The notes: generated by a model not told the origin, from the sequence alone. DNA of 64,000 nt from Mycobacterium sp. NS-7484 (GCF_001953975.1 NZ_MBEJ01000129.1:1-64000); one strand, 5' to 3'. Counted from the stretch's first letter, positions 1 to 13,197 are shown. Numbers and translations are program-made.

Positions 1-299
1 CCCTCTCAGGCCGGCTACCCGTCGTCGCCTTGGTAGGCCATTACCCCACCAACAAGCTGATAGGCCGCGGGCCCATCCCACACCGCAAAAGCTTTCCACC
101 ACACACCATGAAGCGCGTGGTCCTATCCGGTATTAGACCCAGTTTCCCAGGCTTATCCCAAAGTGCAGGGCAGATCACCCACGTGTTACTCACCCGTTCG
201 CCACTCGAGTACCCCGAAGGGCCTTTCCGTTCGACTTGCATGTGTTAAGCACGCCGCCAGCGTTCGTCCTGAGCCAGGATCAAACTCTCCAAACAAAAA
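1..299 (-). rRNA. rrs: 16S ribosomal RNA, 5' end (partial)
   Basis: Read on the minus strand, the sequence begins with the run of five T residues, GTTTGGAGAG and the universal 16S start TTTGATCCTGGCTCAG, followed by the actinobacterial helix sequences that end in GGTAGCCGGCCTGAGAGGG at the window edge. Only about the first 300 nt of the gene are inside the window; 23S and 5S would lie beyond position 1. The mature 5' end is placed at about 299 by similarity to the mycobacterial 16S start. The gene lies directly downstream of murA on the same strand, the classical mycobacterial rrnA position. Confidence 0.97.
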
Positions 300-440
300 C
301 TTCCCATCCAACGACAGGCAGAATTCGAATCAGAAAAATCCGATCACAAACAAAAGACACCAAAAACTGGCATCAAAAAACAAGCCACACCCTAAACGGG
401 AAAAAGAGCGCGGCCAAAACAACAAACAAAAACCACCAAA

Positions 441-462
441 CACACTATTGAGTTCTCAAACA
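441..462 (-). promoter_or_regulatory. rrn antitermination boxA-like element
   Basis: On the minus strand the leader reads TGTTTGAGAACTCAATAGTG, the characteristic sequence of mycobacterial and other actinobacterial rrn leaders that includes the boxA-like antitermination signal bound by the NusB/NusE complex. It sits about 140 nt before the 16S 5' end. The role is inferred from family knowledge. Confidence 0.7.
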
Positions 463-506
463 ACAGACCTGATTTTTGGTTGACCCCGATTTGGGGCAAC
501 CCCGCC

Positions 507-536
507 AGCCTAATCTCGCTCCGGCTGCCTTGTCAA
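507..536 (-). promoter_or_regulatory. rrn proximal promoter (P3/PCL1-like)
   Basis: The minus strand shows -35 TTGACA (536-531), an 18-nt spacer and -10 TAGGCT (512-507), followed by GGCGGGGTTGCCCC. This closely resembles the main M. tuberculosis rrn promoter, where TTGACT and TAGACT are followed by GGCAGGGTTGCCCC (from memory). Transcription would start near 499-501 and give a pre-16S leader of about 200 nt. Confidence 0.75.
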
Positions 537-582
537 GTCGCTCTGGTCCGGCTTGTTTCATCCGCTCCGCGGCGACTTCAAA

Positions 583-612
583 AGATTAGCCTTAGCGCCG
601 TCGCGACGTCAA
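583..612 (-). promoter_or_regulatory. rrn distal promoter (P1-like), candidate
   Basis: The minus strand reads -35 TTGACG (612-607), an 18-nt spacer, then -10 TAATCT (588-583). It is a second sigma-A-like promoter between the murA stop codon and the proximal rrn promoter. Multiple tandem promoters are typical for mycobacterial rrnA operons, especially in fast growers. No experimental start site can be read from the sequence. Confidence 0.5.
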
Positions 613-663
613 ATCGCCTGGTCAAAGCCGTTTCCGGCTGCAGACCACGCTGTCGCGATCCGC

Positions 664-1920
664 CTACGCGCCTACTCTTTCGATCTCCGCACCCAGACTC
701 ACGAGGTTTTCCACGAACAACGGGTAGCCCCGATCGATGTGAAAAACGTCGTGAACTTCAGTCTCCCCGTCCGCGACCAAGCCCGCAAGGACCAATCCGG
801 CGCCGGCCCGGATGTCCGATGACCACACCGGGGCGCTCGACAGCTGCGGGATTCCGCGCACCACTGCGTGATGACCATCGGTACGCGCGTCGGCGCCGAG
901 CCGGATCATCTCCTCGACGAACCGGAACCTGGCTTCGAACACGTTCTCGGTGATCATCGAGGTGCCGTCGGCGATCGCCGCCAACCCGATCGCCATCGGC
1001 TGCAAATCCGTCGGGAAGCCCGGAAACGGCAGCGTCGCCACGTTGACCGCTTTCGGCCGCTCGTACTGGACCACCCGGAATCCGTTGTCGTTCTGCGTCA
1101 CCGTGGCACCGGCGTCGTGCAGCTTGTGCAGGACCAACTGCAGATGTTGCGGGTCCACCCCCGTCACCGAGATGTCACCTCGGGTCATCGCTGCCGCGAT
1201 CCCCCAGGTGGCCGCCACGATCCGGTCGCCGATCACCCGATGCTCCGTGGGATACAGCCGGTCGACGCCGGTGATGGTCAGCGTCGAGGTTCCGGCGCCG
1301 GTCACCTTGGCGCCCATCTGGTTGAGCATGGCGCAGATGTCGACAATGTCGGGTTCGCGCGCAGCGTTGTGGATCGTCGTGACGCCCTCGGCCAGCACCG
1401 CCGCCATCAGGATGTTCTCGGTCGCCCCCACCGAGGGGAACTCGAGCTGAATCTCCGCGCCCCGCAGATGATCGGCCTCGGCCACCACACAGCCGTGCTC
1501 GATATTGCAGGTCGCGCCCAATTGCCGCAGCCCAGCCTGGTGCATGTCCAGCGGCCGCGATCCGATCGCGTCACCGCCGGGAAGGGCAACTCTGGCCTTC
1601 TTGCACCGGCCGACCAGTGGGCCCAGCACACACACCGATGCGCGGAACTGGCGAACCGCGGCGAAATCGGCGTCGTATTTGGGCTCGTCCGGAGATGTGA
1701 TCCGCACGGTGTCGCCGTCGAGCTCCACCGTGGCGCCCAACCCCCGCAACACCTCTGCCATCAGGGGCACGTCGAGGATGTCGGGACAGTTGGTGATCGT
1801 GCTCGTTCCCTCGGCCAGCAATGAGGCAGCCATCAGTTTCAGCACACTGTTCTTCGCGCCACCGACAGCAACTTCACCTGATAACCGATTGCCGCCGGTC
1901 ACCAAGAATCGCTCGCTCAC
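664..1920 (-). CDS. murA: UDP-N-acetylglucosamine 1-carboxyvinyltransferase
   Basis: MurA transfers enolpyruvate from PEP to UDP-GlcNAc in the cytoplasm, the first committed step of peptidoglycan synthesis. The 418-residue protein has the full length of the family, with the N-terminal GGNRLSGEV and GGAKNSVLK motifs of the EPT fold. The loop that normally carries the catalytic cysteine (PGGC-IGxRP) reads [10 protein letters not shown] here, so residue 117 is Asp, the substitution known from mycobacterial MurA that prevents covalent inactivation by fosfomycin. The start is GTG. A -10 element lies 7 nt upstream, so the mRNA is probably leaderless. The rrn operon follows downstream on the same strand. 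Confidence 0.97.
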   Translation of the reverse strand: MSERFLVTGGNRLSGEVAVGGAKNSVLKLMAASLLAEGTSTITNCPDILDVPLMAEVLRGLGATVELDGDTVRITSPDEPKYDADFAAVRQFRASVCVLGPLVGRCKKARVALPGGDAIGSRPLDMHQAGLRQLGATCNIEHGCVVAEADHLRGAEIQLEFPSVGATENILMAAVLAEGVTTIHNAAREPDIVDICAMLNQMGAKVTGAGTSTLTITGVDRLYPTEHRVIGDRIVAATWGIAAAMTRGDISVTGVDPQHLQLVLHKLHDAGATVTQNDNGFRVVQYERPKAVNVATLPFPGFPTDLQPMAIGLAAIADGTSMITENVFEARFRFVEEMIRLGADARTDGHHAVVRGIPQLSSAPVWSSDIRAGAGLVLAGLVADGETEVHDVFHIDRGYPLFVENLVSLGAEIERVGA

Positions 1921-1927
1921 GCCGGTT

Positions 1928-1933
1928 AGTGTA
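1928..1933 (-). promoter_or_regulatory. murA -10 element, leaderless start
   Basis: TACACT (minus strand, 1933-1928) fits the mycobacterial -10 pattern TANNNT and ends 7 nt before the murA GTG at 1920. Transcription would begin at the first base of the start codon. No good -35 is visible and there is no Shine-Dalgarno sequence, which agrees with a leaderless mRNA. Confidence 0.45.
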
Positions 1934-2017
1934 AACAGCCCGCCGTCGAGTTTCCGACTGCTCGCACAGATCCGGTGAGCCCAAGCCGGATGCCTTCAAG
2001 CCCGGTACGGTTCAGAT

Positions 2018-2590
2018 ATGGCAGTGCATCTCACGCGTATTTACACCCGCACCGGCGACGACGGCACGACCGGGCTCAGTGACTTCAGCCGGGTGTCGAA
2101 GAACGACTCGAGGTTGACGGCCTACGCCGACTGTGATGAAGCCAACGCCGCCATCGGCGTCGCGGTGGCCCTCGGCGAACCGAGCCAGCAAATTATGGCG
2201 GTATTGCGCCAGATTCAGAACGACCTGTTCGATGCCGGCGCCGACCTGTCCACGCCGGTGGTCGAAAACCCGGAGTACCCGCCGCTGCGGATCTCCCAGG
2301 CGTACATCGACCGGCTTGAGAAGTGGTGCGACGAGTTCAACGAAGCGCTGCCGGCGCTGAACTCGTTCATCTTGCCCGGCGGCACTGCACTGTCCGCGCT
2401 TTTGCATGTCGCCCGGACCGTGGCGCGGCGGGCCGAACGAGCAGCCTGGATTGCTGTGCAGGAACATGGCGACTCGGTGAGCGTCCTGCCGGCCAAGTAC
2501 CTCAACCGGCTCTCGGATCTGTTGTTCATCTTGTCGCGGGTCGCGAACCCGGACGGCGACGTGCTCTGGCAGCCCGGTAAGGATCAGTAA
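2018..2590 (+). CDS. PduO-type cob(I)yrinic acid a,c-diamide / cobalamin adenosyltransferase
   Basis: This enzyme transfers the 5'-deoxyadenosyl group of ATP to reduced corrinoid, giving adenosylcobalamin, the cofactor of methylmalonyl-CoA mutase and other enzymes. The 190-residue protein shows the PduO ATR signature: the N-terminal ATP-binding TRTGDDGTTGL, the FILPGG motif, RTVARRAER and the C-terminal YLNRLSDLLFILSR. It corresponds to the M. tuberculosis Rv1314c type, not to the CobA/BtuR family. It is transcribed divergently from murA across a 97 bp gap. Its last bases overlap the convergent DUF2550 gene by 7 nt. Confidence 0.92.
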   Translation: MAVHLTRIYTRTGDDGTTGLSDFSRVSKNDSRLTAYADCDEANAAIGVAVALGEPSQQIMAVLRQIQNDLFDAGADLSTPVVENPEYPPLRISQAYIDRLEKWCDEFNEALPALNSFILPGGTALSALLHVARTVARRAERAAWIAVQEHGDSVSVLPAKYLNRLSDLLFILSRVANPDGDVLWQPGKDQ

Positions 2591-3030
2591 GTCCGGCGGC
2601 GCGCCCGCGGTGACGGCCGCGATTCCAGCCACGAGGTGAACGCGGTCAGGGCACCGCGGTCCAGGGCGATCTCATAACCCTGCCGGCGTTCGGGACTCGT
2701 GTCGCGCAGTTCGAGGATCACGATCTGATCGGACATGATGTCGAACTCGTCGCCACGCGGGGCACGGCGCGAGACCACTTCCAGCCCGCGCCGGCTCAGT
2801 CGTCGGTCCGGCCACCACCGAAAGCTGGACAGCCGGTAGAAGCCGGCCTCGCCGCCGCGGTAGCGCATCACGCCGTGACGCCAGCCGTGGCCGCCCACCG
2901 CGGGAAAGTCGCGCAGGATGGCCGCCGTTCCGCCGACCTGCCGTAGCTTCCACAGCCGGTAGCTCAGCGCTCCGACCATCAGTAGCAAAACGCAGATGAG
3001 CGCGACCATGCCGATCATGGGCGCGCTCAT
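2584..3030 (-). CDS. DUF2550 membrane-anchored protein
   Basis: The 148-residue protein begins with one hydrophobic segment (about residues 5-24, MIGMVALICVLLLMVGAL) and continues as a basic soluble domain rich in Trp and Arg, ending in an Arg-rich tail. This is the DUF2550 family found just downstream of atpC in mycobacteria (Rv1312 position). It starts 16 nt after the atpC stop and is probably co-transcribed with the ATP synthase genes. Its function is unknown. The conserved position suggests a link to the ATP synthase or its membrane, but that is only inference. Confidence 0.85.
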   Translation of the reverse strand: MSAPMIGMVALICVLLLMVGALSYRLWKLRQVGGTAAILRDFPAVGGHGWRHGVMRYRGGEAGFYRLSSFRWWPDRRLSRRGLEVVSRRAPRGDEFDIMSDQIVILELRDTSPERRQGYEIALDRGALTAFTSWLESRPSPRARRRTY

Positions 3031-3046
3031 CTGTCGTCTCTAGTCG

Positions 3047-3412
3047 TCAGTCGATCTGGCCGAGAGCACGCAGGCGTGCCCGACCCCATGCCGCTGTCTG
3101 CTCGTCGTCGGACTCGGCGTCACGCTTGGCCGAGTCGGCATCGATCTCGGATTCGAACTGAGCGTTCTCCACCAGAATCCGGACCGTCTCCTCCGTCACG
3201 GAGAGGAAACCGCCGTCGACGGCGATACGCAGATCGTCCTCGCCCTCACGCTCGACTCGAACCATCGCGTCGTCGACGAGCTGCGCCACCAACGGAATGT
3301 GGCGCGGCAGGATGCCGATCTCACCGGCGGTGGTCCGGGTGAAGACGAACGTAGCGGTGCCGGACCAGAGCTCACGCTCGACGGCAACGATCTCGACGTT
3401 CAAATCAGCCAT
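3047..3412 (-). CDS. atpC: F1Fo ATP synthase subunit epsilon
   Basis: Epsilon belongs to the central stalk and regulates F1 rotation and ATP hydrolysis. The 121-residue protein has the N-terminal beta-sandwich ([33 protein letters not shown]) and a short C-terminal helical part, as in mycobacteria, where epsilon is shorter than in E. coli. It is the last structural gene of the atp operon, 39 nt after atpD, with an ATG start. Confidence 0.96.
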   Translation of the reverse strand: MADLNVEIVAVERELWSGTATFVFTRTTAGEIGILPRHIPLVAQLVDDAMVRVEREGEDDLRIAVDGGFLSVTEETVRILVENAQFESEIDADSAKRDAESDDEQTAAWGRARLRALGQID

Positions 3413-3451
3413 GTCACACCACCTCTCGCAGTCGCACGTCTACCGAGTTCA

Positions 3452-4894
<1,443 letters not shown>

Positions 4895-4919
4895 CTACGA
4901 GGCTTTCGTCTTTGTCCGG

Positions 4920-5843
4920 CTATCGCGCATCGGCCAGCGCGTTGGCGCCGCCCACGATCTCGCTGATTTCCTGAGTGATCTGTGCCTGACGTTCGCGGTT
5001 GGCCGCGAGCGTGAGGCCCTTGATCAGTTCGTCGGCGTTGTCGGTGGCCGACTTCATGGCGCGCCGGCGCGATGCCGACTCCGAGGCCGCGGCCTCCAGC
5101 AGCGCGGCGTACACCCGCGTCGCGATGTAGCGCGGCAACAGCGCGTCGAACAGGGTCTCGGCGCTCGGCTCGAACGAGTACAGCGTGTGCGGACCGGTCT
5201 CCACCTCGCCGACGTACTCGACGACCATCGGCGCGATACGTAGCGCATTGGCGGTCTGCGACAGCATGGACCGGAACTCGGTGGACACGATGTGCAGTTC
5301 GTCGACGCCCAAGATGCCGTCGGCGCCCGCGTCGTCGCCCTCGTCGTCAGCACCGGACATGAACGCCGTCACCAAGGTGTCGGCGATCGCCTTGGCGTCC
5401 TCGTAGGTGGGCCGCTCGGAGAAGCCGGTCCACGACTCGGTCACCGTCCGCTGCCGGAAGCTGTAGTAGCCCAGCGCTTTCCGGCCGACGACGTAGAGCA
5501 CCGGGTTCTTGCCCTCTTCTCGCAGCAGCGAGAACAGTTCTTCGGCCCGGCGCAGCACGTTGGCGTTGTAACCGCCGCAGAGACCGCGGTCCGAGGACAC
5601 CACCAGCACACCGGCCCGCTTGGGGTTCGCCCGCTCCACGAGCAGCGGGTGATCCAGCGCGCTCGCACCGGCGAGCTCGGTGAGCATGTTGGTGATTTCG
5701 GTGGCGTAGGGCCGAGCCGCGTCGACTCGGGCCTGTGCCTTGGCGATCCGCGACGTGGCGATCAGCTCCTGCGCCTTCGTGATCTTCTTGATCGACGAAG
5801 CCGAGCGGATACGCCCGCGTAGCTCGCGAAGTGTGGCTGCCAT
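4920..5843 (-). CDS. atpG: F1Fo ATP synthase subunit gamma
   Basis: Gamma is the rotor shaft inside the alpha3beta3 ring. The 307-residue protein has the conserved N-terminal helix ([19 protein letters not shown]) and C-terminal helix ([20 protein letters not shown]), with the DRGLCGGYN motif near residues 85-93. It contains an acidic Gly/Asp insertion at about 164-177 ([14 protein letters not shown]), matching the extra gamma loop described as specific to mycobacteria. The gene ends 40 nt before atpD. Confidence 0.98.
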   Translation of the reverse strand: MAATLRELRGRIRSASSIKKITKAQELIATSRIAKAQARVDAARPYATEITNMLTELAGASALDHPLLVERANPKRAGVLVVSSDRGLCGGYNANVLRRAEELFSLLREEGKNPVLYVVGRKALGYYSFRQRTVTESWTGFSERPTYEDAKAIADTLVTAFMSGADDEGDDAGADGILGVDELHIVSTEFRSMLSQTANALRIAPMVVEYVGEVETGPHTLYSFEPSAETLFDALLPRYIATRVYAALLEAAASESASRRRAMKSATDNADELIKGLTLAANRERQAQITQEISEIVGGANALADAR

Positions 5844-5850
5844 TGGTTAC

Positions 5851-7500
<1,650 letters not shown>

Positions 7501-7555
7501 GGTTTTTCGTCTTCCTACCTAGATCTTTGGGGTGGTCCTGGGGTATCGGGGGTTA

Positions 7556-8893
7556 TCAGTCCGGGAGCTGGGTCGCGGCGGCGGCCAGTCGGGACGAGAT
7601 GGAGCCGTCGATCACCTCGTCACCGACGGTGATCGACAGACCACCGAGCAGTTCCGGGTCGACGTGCAGCTGGACCGACACCGGGTGGCCGTAGATGCGG
7701 GTCAGCACCTGCGACAACCGGGTCCGCTGGGCATCGTTGAGGTCGGCCGCGGCGGTCACGTGGGCGACCACCTCTCCGCGGCGGGCCACTGCGAGCTCGG
7801 CGAGGTCGATGACGGCTTCGTCGGCGCGCTCACCGCGCAGCAGCCCCACCGTCTGGGCCAGCAGCGCCGCTGCCGTCCCGTTCACGCCGGCGCTGCCGCT
7901 GATCACCTTGTCCAGCAAAGCGATACGGCCGTCGGCCGGGTTCGTGTAGTCACTCAGCAGAGCCGAGAGTTTGGGTTCGGCGTCGAGCAGGCGGCCGAAC
8001 CGGAACAGCTGGTCCTCCACCTCGTCGACCTCACCGGCGGTCTCGGCGCGCTTGAGCAGCGCCAGACGTGCGGTGTGTTCGATGGCGTCGACCAGGTTCG
8101 ACTCGACAGACCAGCGCTGCGAGACGGCCGTCCGCAGCAGGTCCAGTGCGGTGTTGCCGACCTTGCCGGACAGCACGCGCTCGAGCAGCCGCACCTTGCC
8201 GGCGGCGTCGTCGGTCGGCTCGGCCAGATGCTTGGCCAGCGCCGTTTCCGCGAGCAGCACCTTGGCCACCGACGACAGCTCGTCGGCGAGCTTGGTCAGC
8301 GCATCGGCATCCAGACCGCCGGCCACCGAATCGAACTTGTCGACGACGATCGCCAGCGACTCACGGCTGGCCGCGCGAAGCGTGGCCGTCGCGGCGGTGT
8401 CGATGACGAAGGGCGACGGCGCCATCTGGTCGAGCTCGTCCAGGAACCGGTCGACGGTGGCCGCCTGCGCGGCCGGGTCGGCGACGTGCGCCCGAACCAG
8501 AGCGTCGGCCTTGGCCACCGACTCCGATCCCAGACCTGTCCGCAGCTGGCGGATGAGCTGCTGGCGCATCAGCTGAATCTGCTGTGTGCCCTGCGCCTTG
8601 ATCCGCTCGGCCTCGGTGCCGGCCTGCTCGGCCAGCTGAGCGGCGATCCGCTCAGAGTCCTGCGAGGCTTCATCCGTCACCTTGGCCGATTCGGCCTTGG
8701 CGTCGGCCAGTGCCTTGGCATGCATCTCATCGGCATCGGCGAGCTTCTTCGCCGCGTCGGCGCTCTCGGCGAGCGCGACCCGCACGGCTTCCTGTTGCTT
8801 CTGCATCAGGCTCCGCACCGGCGGCACCACCCACTTGATGATGATGAATGCGATGACGGCAAAGCCGATCAGCTGCCCGATAAATATCGACAT
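7556..8893 (-). CDS. atpH: F1Fo ATP synthase b-delta fusion subunit
   Basis: In mycobacteria the peripheral stalk has one normal b subunit and one fused b-delta chain. This 445-residue protein starts with a membrane helix ([22 protein letters not shown], the b part), continues as a long charged helix rich in Ala/Glu/Lys, has a linker domain, and ends with a delta (OSCP) domain carrying [20 protein letters not shown]. The length fits the mycobacterial fusion, not delta alone (about 180). Its ATG follows the TAG of atpF with no spacer. Confidence 0.97.
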   Translation of the reverse strand: MSIFIGQLIGFAVIAFIIIKWVVPPVRSLMQKQQEAVRVALAESADAAKKLADADEMHAKALADAKAESAKVTDEASQDSERIAAQLAEQAGTEAERIKAQGTQQIQLMRQQLIRQLRTGLGSESVAKADALVRAHVADPAAQAATVDRFLDELDQMAPSPFVIDTAATATLRAASRESLAIVVDKFDSVAGGLDADALTKLADELSSVAKVLLAETALAKHLAEPTDDAAGKVRLLERVLSGKVGNTALDLLRTAVSQRWSVESNLVDAIEHTARLALLKRAETAGEVDEVEDQLFRFGRLLDAEPKLSALLSDYTNPADGRIALLDKVISGSAGVNGTAAALLAQTVGLLRGERADEAVIDLAELAVARRGEVVAHVTAAADLNDAQRTRLSQVLTRIYGHPVSVQLHVDPELLGGLSITVGDEVIDGSISSRLAAAATQLPD

Positions 8894-9391
8894 CTACTGC
8901 GTCCCACCTGATTTCACGTCGACGCCCAAAATTCGGCTGGCCAGGGTCTGCGAGAGCCCGTCGACGGACGACTCCAGCCCGGACCGCACCTCGGCACTCT
9001 GGGCAGCGAGCTGCTCGTCGGCCCGGCGCACATTCTCGGCCACTTCGGAGTTGGCCTCGGCACGCTTGGCGTCGACCACCTCGCGACCGGCGGCCCGCGC
9101 CTGGTCACGGATTGCCGATGCCTCGGTACGCGCCCCGGCCATCGCCTCGTCGTAGTCGGCCTGCGCCGCGGCCACCTGCTCGGCTGACTTCCGATTGTCG
9201 GCGGCGGTCTTGGCCAGCATCGCTTCCCGCTCTGCCAGCACCTTGCCCACCGGAGGCACAACCCATTTCGCGATCACGCCGAGCACGATCAGGAAGATGA
9301 TCAGCACGGCGAAGAAGGTGCCGTTGGGGACCAGGAAGTTGCTCTGGCCCCCACCGCCTTCCTCCGCGGCGAGGAGTGTCAATTCACCCAT
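8894..9391 (-). CDS. atpF: F1Fo ATP synthase subunit b
   Basis: This is the canonical b chain of the peripheral stalk, 165 residues. It has one N-terminal membrane helix ([23 protein letters not shown]) followed by a long amphipathic coiled-coil region with many Ala, Glu, Arg and Gln. It pairs with the b-delta fusion encoded immediately downstream. The ATG at 9391 is 9 nt after the atpE stop. Confidence 0.97.
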   Translation of the reverse strand: MGELTLLAAEEGGGGQSNFLVPNGTFFAVLIIFLIVLGVIAKWVVPPVGKVLAEREAMLAKTAADNRKSAEQVAAAQADYDEAMAGARTEASAIRDQARAAGREVVDAKRAEANSEVAENVRRADEQLAAQSAEVRSGLESSVDGLSQTLASRILGVDVKSGGTQ

Positions 9392-9400
9392 GCTGATGGA

Positions 9401-9718
<318 letters not shown>

Positions 9719-9749
9719 TTACAGATGTCAGATATTCGGATCAGTGCGC

Positions 9750-10526
9750 TTAATGGTCTTCGTGGTCCAACTCCATCGACTGGCTGAAGTACAGGATCGT
9801 CAGCAGCGAGAAGATGAAGGCCTGGATCAGGCCGACGAACAGGTCGAAGGTCTTCCAGATCGCATTGGGTGCCCACTGGATGTACCAGGGGAACATCGCG
9901 ATCAGCGCGACCAGGATGCCGCCGGCGAAGATGTTGCCGAAAAGACGGAGGGCCAGCGAGATCGGCTTGGCGAGTTCCTCGACGATGTTGATCGGCGCCA
10001 GCAGGGCGACGTGCCCCTTGACCACCTTGACCGGGTGGCCGATGATGCCGCGCCGCCAGATGCCGGCCGCGTGGTAGCAGACGAACACGAACAGGGCGAG
10101 CGCCAACACGAAGTTGATGTCGGAGGCCGGCGGCTTGTACCACTCGGCCGCGGCGCCGTCCGGTCCGCCGTATTGCAGCGGCAGCACCGCCAGCCAGTTG
10201 GAGATCAGGATGAAGACGAAGATCGTCACCGCCAGCGGCAGCACGAACGGCGCCACCTTCATTCCGATCGCGCTCTCGATCTGCCCGCGCATCTGGATGG
10301 TGAGGGCCTCCCAGAACAGCTGCACACCGCCGGGCACGCCGGTCGAGGTGACCTTGGCCCGCAGCACGAACGCCAGGGCGATCACGATCACCGCGGTGAT
10401 CGCGGTGGCCAGGATGGTGTCGCCGTTGAACGTCATCCCGAACAGCTCGAACACCATGGTGTGGTGGCCGACGTGGATGGCGGCGCCACCCTCTTCGGCG
10501 GCGAGCACGGTCGTCGTCTGAGTCAT
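9750..10526 (-). CDS. atpB: F1Fo ATP synthase subunit a
   Basis: Subunit a provides the proton half-channels beside the c-ring. The 258-residue multispanning protein carries the motif [21 protein letters not shown] with the essential Arg (in LALRLFGN) and the C-terminal helix with [22 protein letters not shown]. Between atpB and atpE lie 88 nt without a gene. It follows atpI after 10 nt. Confidence 0.98.
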   Translation of the reverse strand: MTQTTTVLAAEEGGAAIHVGHHTMVFELFGMTFNGDTILATAITAVIVIALAFVLRAKVTSTGVPGGVQLFWEALTIQMRGQIESAIGMKVAPFVLPLAVTIFVFILISNWLAVLPLQYGGPDGAAAEWYKPPASDINFVLALALFVFVCYHAAGIWRRGIIGHPVKVVKGHVALLAPINIVEELAKPISLALRLFGNIFAGGILVALIAMFPWYIQWAPNAIWKTFDLFVGLIQAFIFSLLTILYFSQSMELDHEDH

Positions 10527-10536
10527 TTAGGTCAGC

Positions 10537-10983
10537 TCAACCCTTCGATTCCGTATCCAAGACATCCAGGCCGTTCGCGCGGATCTTGCGCAGCACGGGA
10601 ACGCTGGTGCTCATCACCAGCAGTGCCTGGAAAATCGCCAGCCCGAACAGCACCGCGATGCCGCCGGAGGTTTTGAAGACAAACGCGATGCCGAGGGCGA
10701 TCGCGGTGATGATAAGCAGACGGGTCGCCGAATTGACGGCCATCTTCTTCTTGAGCGGATGGTCCTCGGCCGTGATCGACTCGACCGCCCGACGCACCAG
10801 CAGGGCGTTGATCAAGCCGAGACCGAGACCGACGCCGAAGAAGGCCCCGAAGAAGATGTGCCCGGTGAAGCCGGCGGCCAACATGGCCAGCGCAGTGAGT
10901 GCGACGCAAACGATGAGCAGGCGTAGCGGCCGAAACGCCACTGACGGAAACACCAACGGCGCGTTCTGCGCTGGTGTTGTCAC
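10537..10983 (-). CDS. AtpI-type membrane protein heading the atp operon
   Basis: The 148-residue protein has four hydrophobic segments (about 24-42, 48-68, 90-106 and 112-130) and stands first in the ATP synthase operon, the place of AtpI and of M. tuberculosis Rv1303. AtpI-type proteins assist c-ring assembly or ion supply in other bacteria; for the mycobacterial homologue the role is inferred. The start is GTG, preceded by GGTGAAG as ribosome binding site. The 269 bp upstream to wecA contain no gene and must hold the operon promoter; TATTCT at 11084-11079 (minus) is a possible -10 but no -35 is convincing. Confidence 0.85.
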   Translation of the reverse strand: MTTPAQNAPLVFPSVAFRPLRLLIVCVALTALAMLAAGFTGHIFFGAFFGVGLGLGLINALLVRRAVESITAEDHPLKKKMAVNSATRLLIITAIALGIAFVFKTSGGIAVLFGLAIFQALLVMSTSVPVLRKIRANGLDVLDTESKG

Positions 10984-11252
10984 CGCTTCACCCCAATCCC
11001 GCTGTCACGGAAAGCCATCCCCTCGGACATGCCATGGACGGCCACCACCGTCTGGCAAAATCCTGTGTGTGCCCGCCGAGAATATCGGAGGGCAACGGGC
11101 GGGCTGGACTCACCCACGGGGTAGCTCCCTTTGTCGGTCGTTGATCGGCACCTGACGGTTCGTCGAACCGATGGGCCGGGCCGGCAACCCGCGAGGTTTT
11201 TCGGGTTCTGCCAGAAGGGTAACACATGGTAGACACCCCTAAACCGGGCCTA

Positions 11253-12500
11253 CTACTTTTTGTCGTACTCGGCTTCGTGCTGGTCATCGGACCCTTCGCC
11301 ACCGCGTTGTAACAGCGGTATCAGAGTCACCACGATCGCGACCAGAATGGCCGCCGCGACCACCGCTCCGGTGTAGCGGGGATCGAAGAAAATCGTCGCC
11401 GCCGCGCCGAAGGCGATGATGCCGACCCACAGGTAGATCAGCAGGACCGCGCGCCGGTGCGAATGACCGATCTGCAACAACCGATGGTGCAGATGCATCT
11501 TGTCGGGGCTGAGCGGGCTGCGGCCCGCCCGGGTGCGCCGCACGATCGCCAGCAACGTGTCCAGCGCGGGCACCAGCATCACGGCGATCACCAACAAGAA
11601 CGGCGAGAGCAGTGCGAACACGTCGCGCGCACCGTAGGCATTCTGGGAAATTGGGCCGGCAGCCGTCGTCGACGCCGCGCCCAGCATCAGGCCGATCAGC
11701 ATCGAGCCCGAATCGCCCATGAAGATCTTGGCCCGGTGGAAGTTGTGCGGCAGGAAGCCCAGGCACGCCCCGGCCAGCACCACCGAGATCACCGCCGGCG
11801 GATAGAACAGCACGTCACCGCCGTGATCGCGCAACAGCCCGACCGAGAACACACAGATCGCCAGCGCGGTGATGAGCCCGAGGCCGGCGGCCAGGCCGTC
11901 CAGACCGTCGACGAAGTTCATCGCGTTGACGATCGACACCGTGAGCGCGAGCGTCAGCAGGATCGAGGAGACCTGGTCGAGCACGATGGTGCCCACTCCC
12001 CCGATCGGGATGTAGAGCACGCTCCAGGCCACCCCCATGGTGACCAGCACGCTGGCCGCGGTGATCTGCCCCGCGAACTTCGTCAGGGCGTCGAGACCCC
12101 AGCGGTCGTCGATCAGGCCGATGGCCATGATCAATCCGCCGGCCACCACCACCGCGGGCATACCGGTGGAATAGACGAAACCCCGGGTGAGCGCCGGGAG
12201 TTGAGAAGCCAGCAGGACGGCGGCGGCCACCCCGATGTACATCGCGAGCCCACCCATCCGCGGAATGGGATGCACGTGGACATCACGTTCGCGGGGGTAG
12301 GCGACCGCACCGAGACGGATGGCCAACACGCGGACCCAGCCGGTGGCGAAGTAGGTGATGATGGCCGCGGTCAGCCCGACCAGCGCCAGCTCCCGCAAGG
12401 GCACACCGGCGCCGCGGTCCGACAGCGCCAGAAGGCCGGTGTTGACCGCGGGAATCACTGCGTCGCCGGCCGTCATCACCGATGCACCGTACTGCAGCAA
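11253..12500 (-). CDS. wecA: Decaprenyl-phosphate GlcNAc-1-phosphate transferase
   Basis: WecA (Rfe, Rv1302 type) transfers GlcNAc-1-phosphate from UDP-GlcNAc to decaprenyl phosphate, starting the linker that joins arabinogalactan to peptidoglycan. The 415-residue polytopic protein shows the family motifs: VHPIPRMGGLAMYIG on the first cytosolic loop, the DD pair in GLIDDRWGLD, NAMNFVDGLDGLAAG and the HNFHRAKIFMGDSGSM loop. The TTG start at 12500 is preceded by GGAG 10 nt upstream and gives an N-terminus LQYG that resembles the M. tuberculosis protein; an ATG at 12476 is the alternative. It lies 7 nt after the Sua5-type gene. Confidence 0.95.
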   Translation of the reverse strand: MLQYGASVMTAGDAVIPAVNTGLLALSDRGAGVPLRELALVGLTAAIITYFATGWVRVLAIRLGAVAYPRERDVHVHPIPRMGGLAMYIGVAAAVLLASQLPALTRGFVYSTGMPAVVVAGGLIMAIGLIDDRWGLDALTKFAGQITAASVLVTMGVAWSVLYIPIGGVGTIVLDQVSSILLTLALTVSIVNAMNFVDGLDGLAAGLGLITALAICVFSVGLLRDHGGDVLFYPPAVISVVLAGACLGFLPHNFHRAKIFMGDSGSMLIGLMLGAASTTAAGPISQNAYGARDVFALLSPFLLVIAVMLVPALDTLLAIVRRTRAGRSPLSPDKMHLHHRLLQIGHSHRRAVLLIYLWVGIIAFGAAATIFFDPRYTGAVVAAAILVAIVVTLIPLLQRGGEGSDDQHEAEYDKK

Positions 12501-12507
12501 GCTGAGT

Positions 12508-13167
12508 TCACTCCGTAGGCGTGGTCAGGCTGGCGGCTTCCACGCCAACGACCCTGGCGATGTCGGCCGCACTGATCGGCCCCTCCCGCAGGATGCGCGG
12601 GTGGGCGCCGGTGAGGTCGACGATCGTGGATGCGGCCTGTTGTTCGGCAGGGCCGCCGTCGAGGTAGACCTCGACCTTGTCGCCGAGTTGTTCGTGGGCC
12701 TGCGCCGCGGTGACCGCGGCGGGCTGGCCTGAGACGTTGGCGCTGGACTGCGCCATGGGACCGACCTCGCGCAGCAGCTCGATGGCCACCGGGTGCAGCG
12801 GCATCCGGAGCATGACGCTGCCGTTGGCGTCCCCGAGGTCCCACTGCAGCGACGGCGCCTGCGTGACCACGAGGCTCAGTGCGCCCGGCCAGAACGCGCG
12901 GATCAATTCACGGGCGGCCGGCGGCACCGAATACACGAGCCCGTCGATGGTGCTCCACGAGCCGACGAACACGCCGACGGGCATGTTGCGGCCACGCCCC
13001 TTGGCGGCGAGCAGACTGCCGACCGCGTCACGATCGAAGGCGTCGGCCCCGATTCCGTAGACCGTGTCGGTGGGCATCACCACCAGCCGCCCGCCTTTGA
13101 CCGCGCTGGCCGCCGAGGCGATGCCGGTCGCACGCTGATCGACATCGGTGCAATCGAAGATGGTCAT
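12508..13167 (-). CDS. L-threonylcarbamoyladenylate synthase (TsaC/Sua5 family)
   Basis: The enzyme makes threonylcarbamoyl-AMP from threonine, bicarbonate and ATP for the t6A37 modification of ANN-decoding tRNAs. The 219-residue protein has the YrdC-fold signature: GGRLVVMPTDTVYGIGADAF near residues 25-44, AAKGRGRNMP, and the loop MAQSSANVSGQPA. It lacks the long C-terminal Sua5 domain, as in Rv1301. It lies between prmC (30 nt) and wecA on the same strand, the conserved mycobacterial prfA-prmC-sua5-wecA order. Confidence 0.93.
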   Translation of the reverse strand: MTIFDCTDVDQRATGIASAASAVKGGRLVVMPTDTVYGIGADAFDRDAVGSLLAAKGRGRNMPVGVFVGSWSTIDGLVYSVPPAARELIRAFWPGALSLVVTQAPSLQWDLGDANGSVMLRMPLHPVAIELLREVGPMAQSSANVSGQPAAVTAAQAHEQLGDKVEVYLDGGPAEQQAASTIVDLTGAHPRILREGPISAADIARVVGVEAASLTTPTE

Positions 13168-13197
13168 GTCGGCTCCCCGGTCGGTGCGCGCATCAAC

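Larger units (their letters stand above)
300..663 (-). other. rrn leader and promoter region (no protein gene)
   Basis: This 364 bp stretch between murA and rrs holds no credible coding frame. The part from 300 to 480 is AT-rich and full of A/C runs on the plus strand, as in the pre-16S leaders of mycobacteria, where it carries antitermination and processing signals. The part from 480 to 620 holds two promoter-like sequences, listed separately. Confidence 0.8.

Noticed and set aside
301-483. Small ORFs in the AT-rich region upstream of rrs
   Set aside because: The sequence is the pre-16S leader with a boxA-like element; the frames are Lys/Asn-rich by chance.
11457-12518. 353-codon plus-strand frame opposite wecA
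   Set aside because: Shadow of wecA with Arg/His/Gln-rich composition and no start signal.
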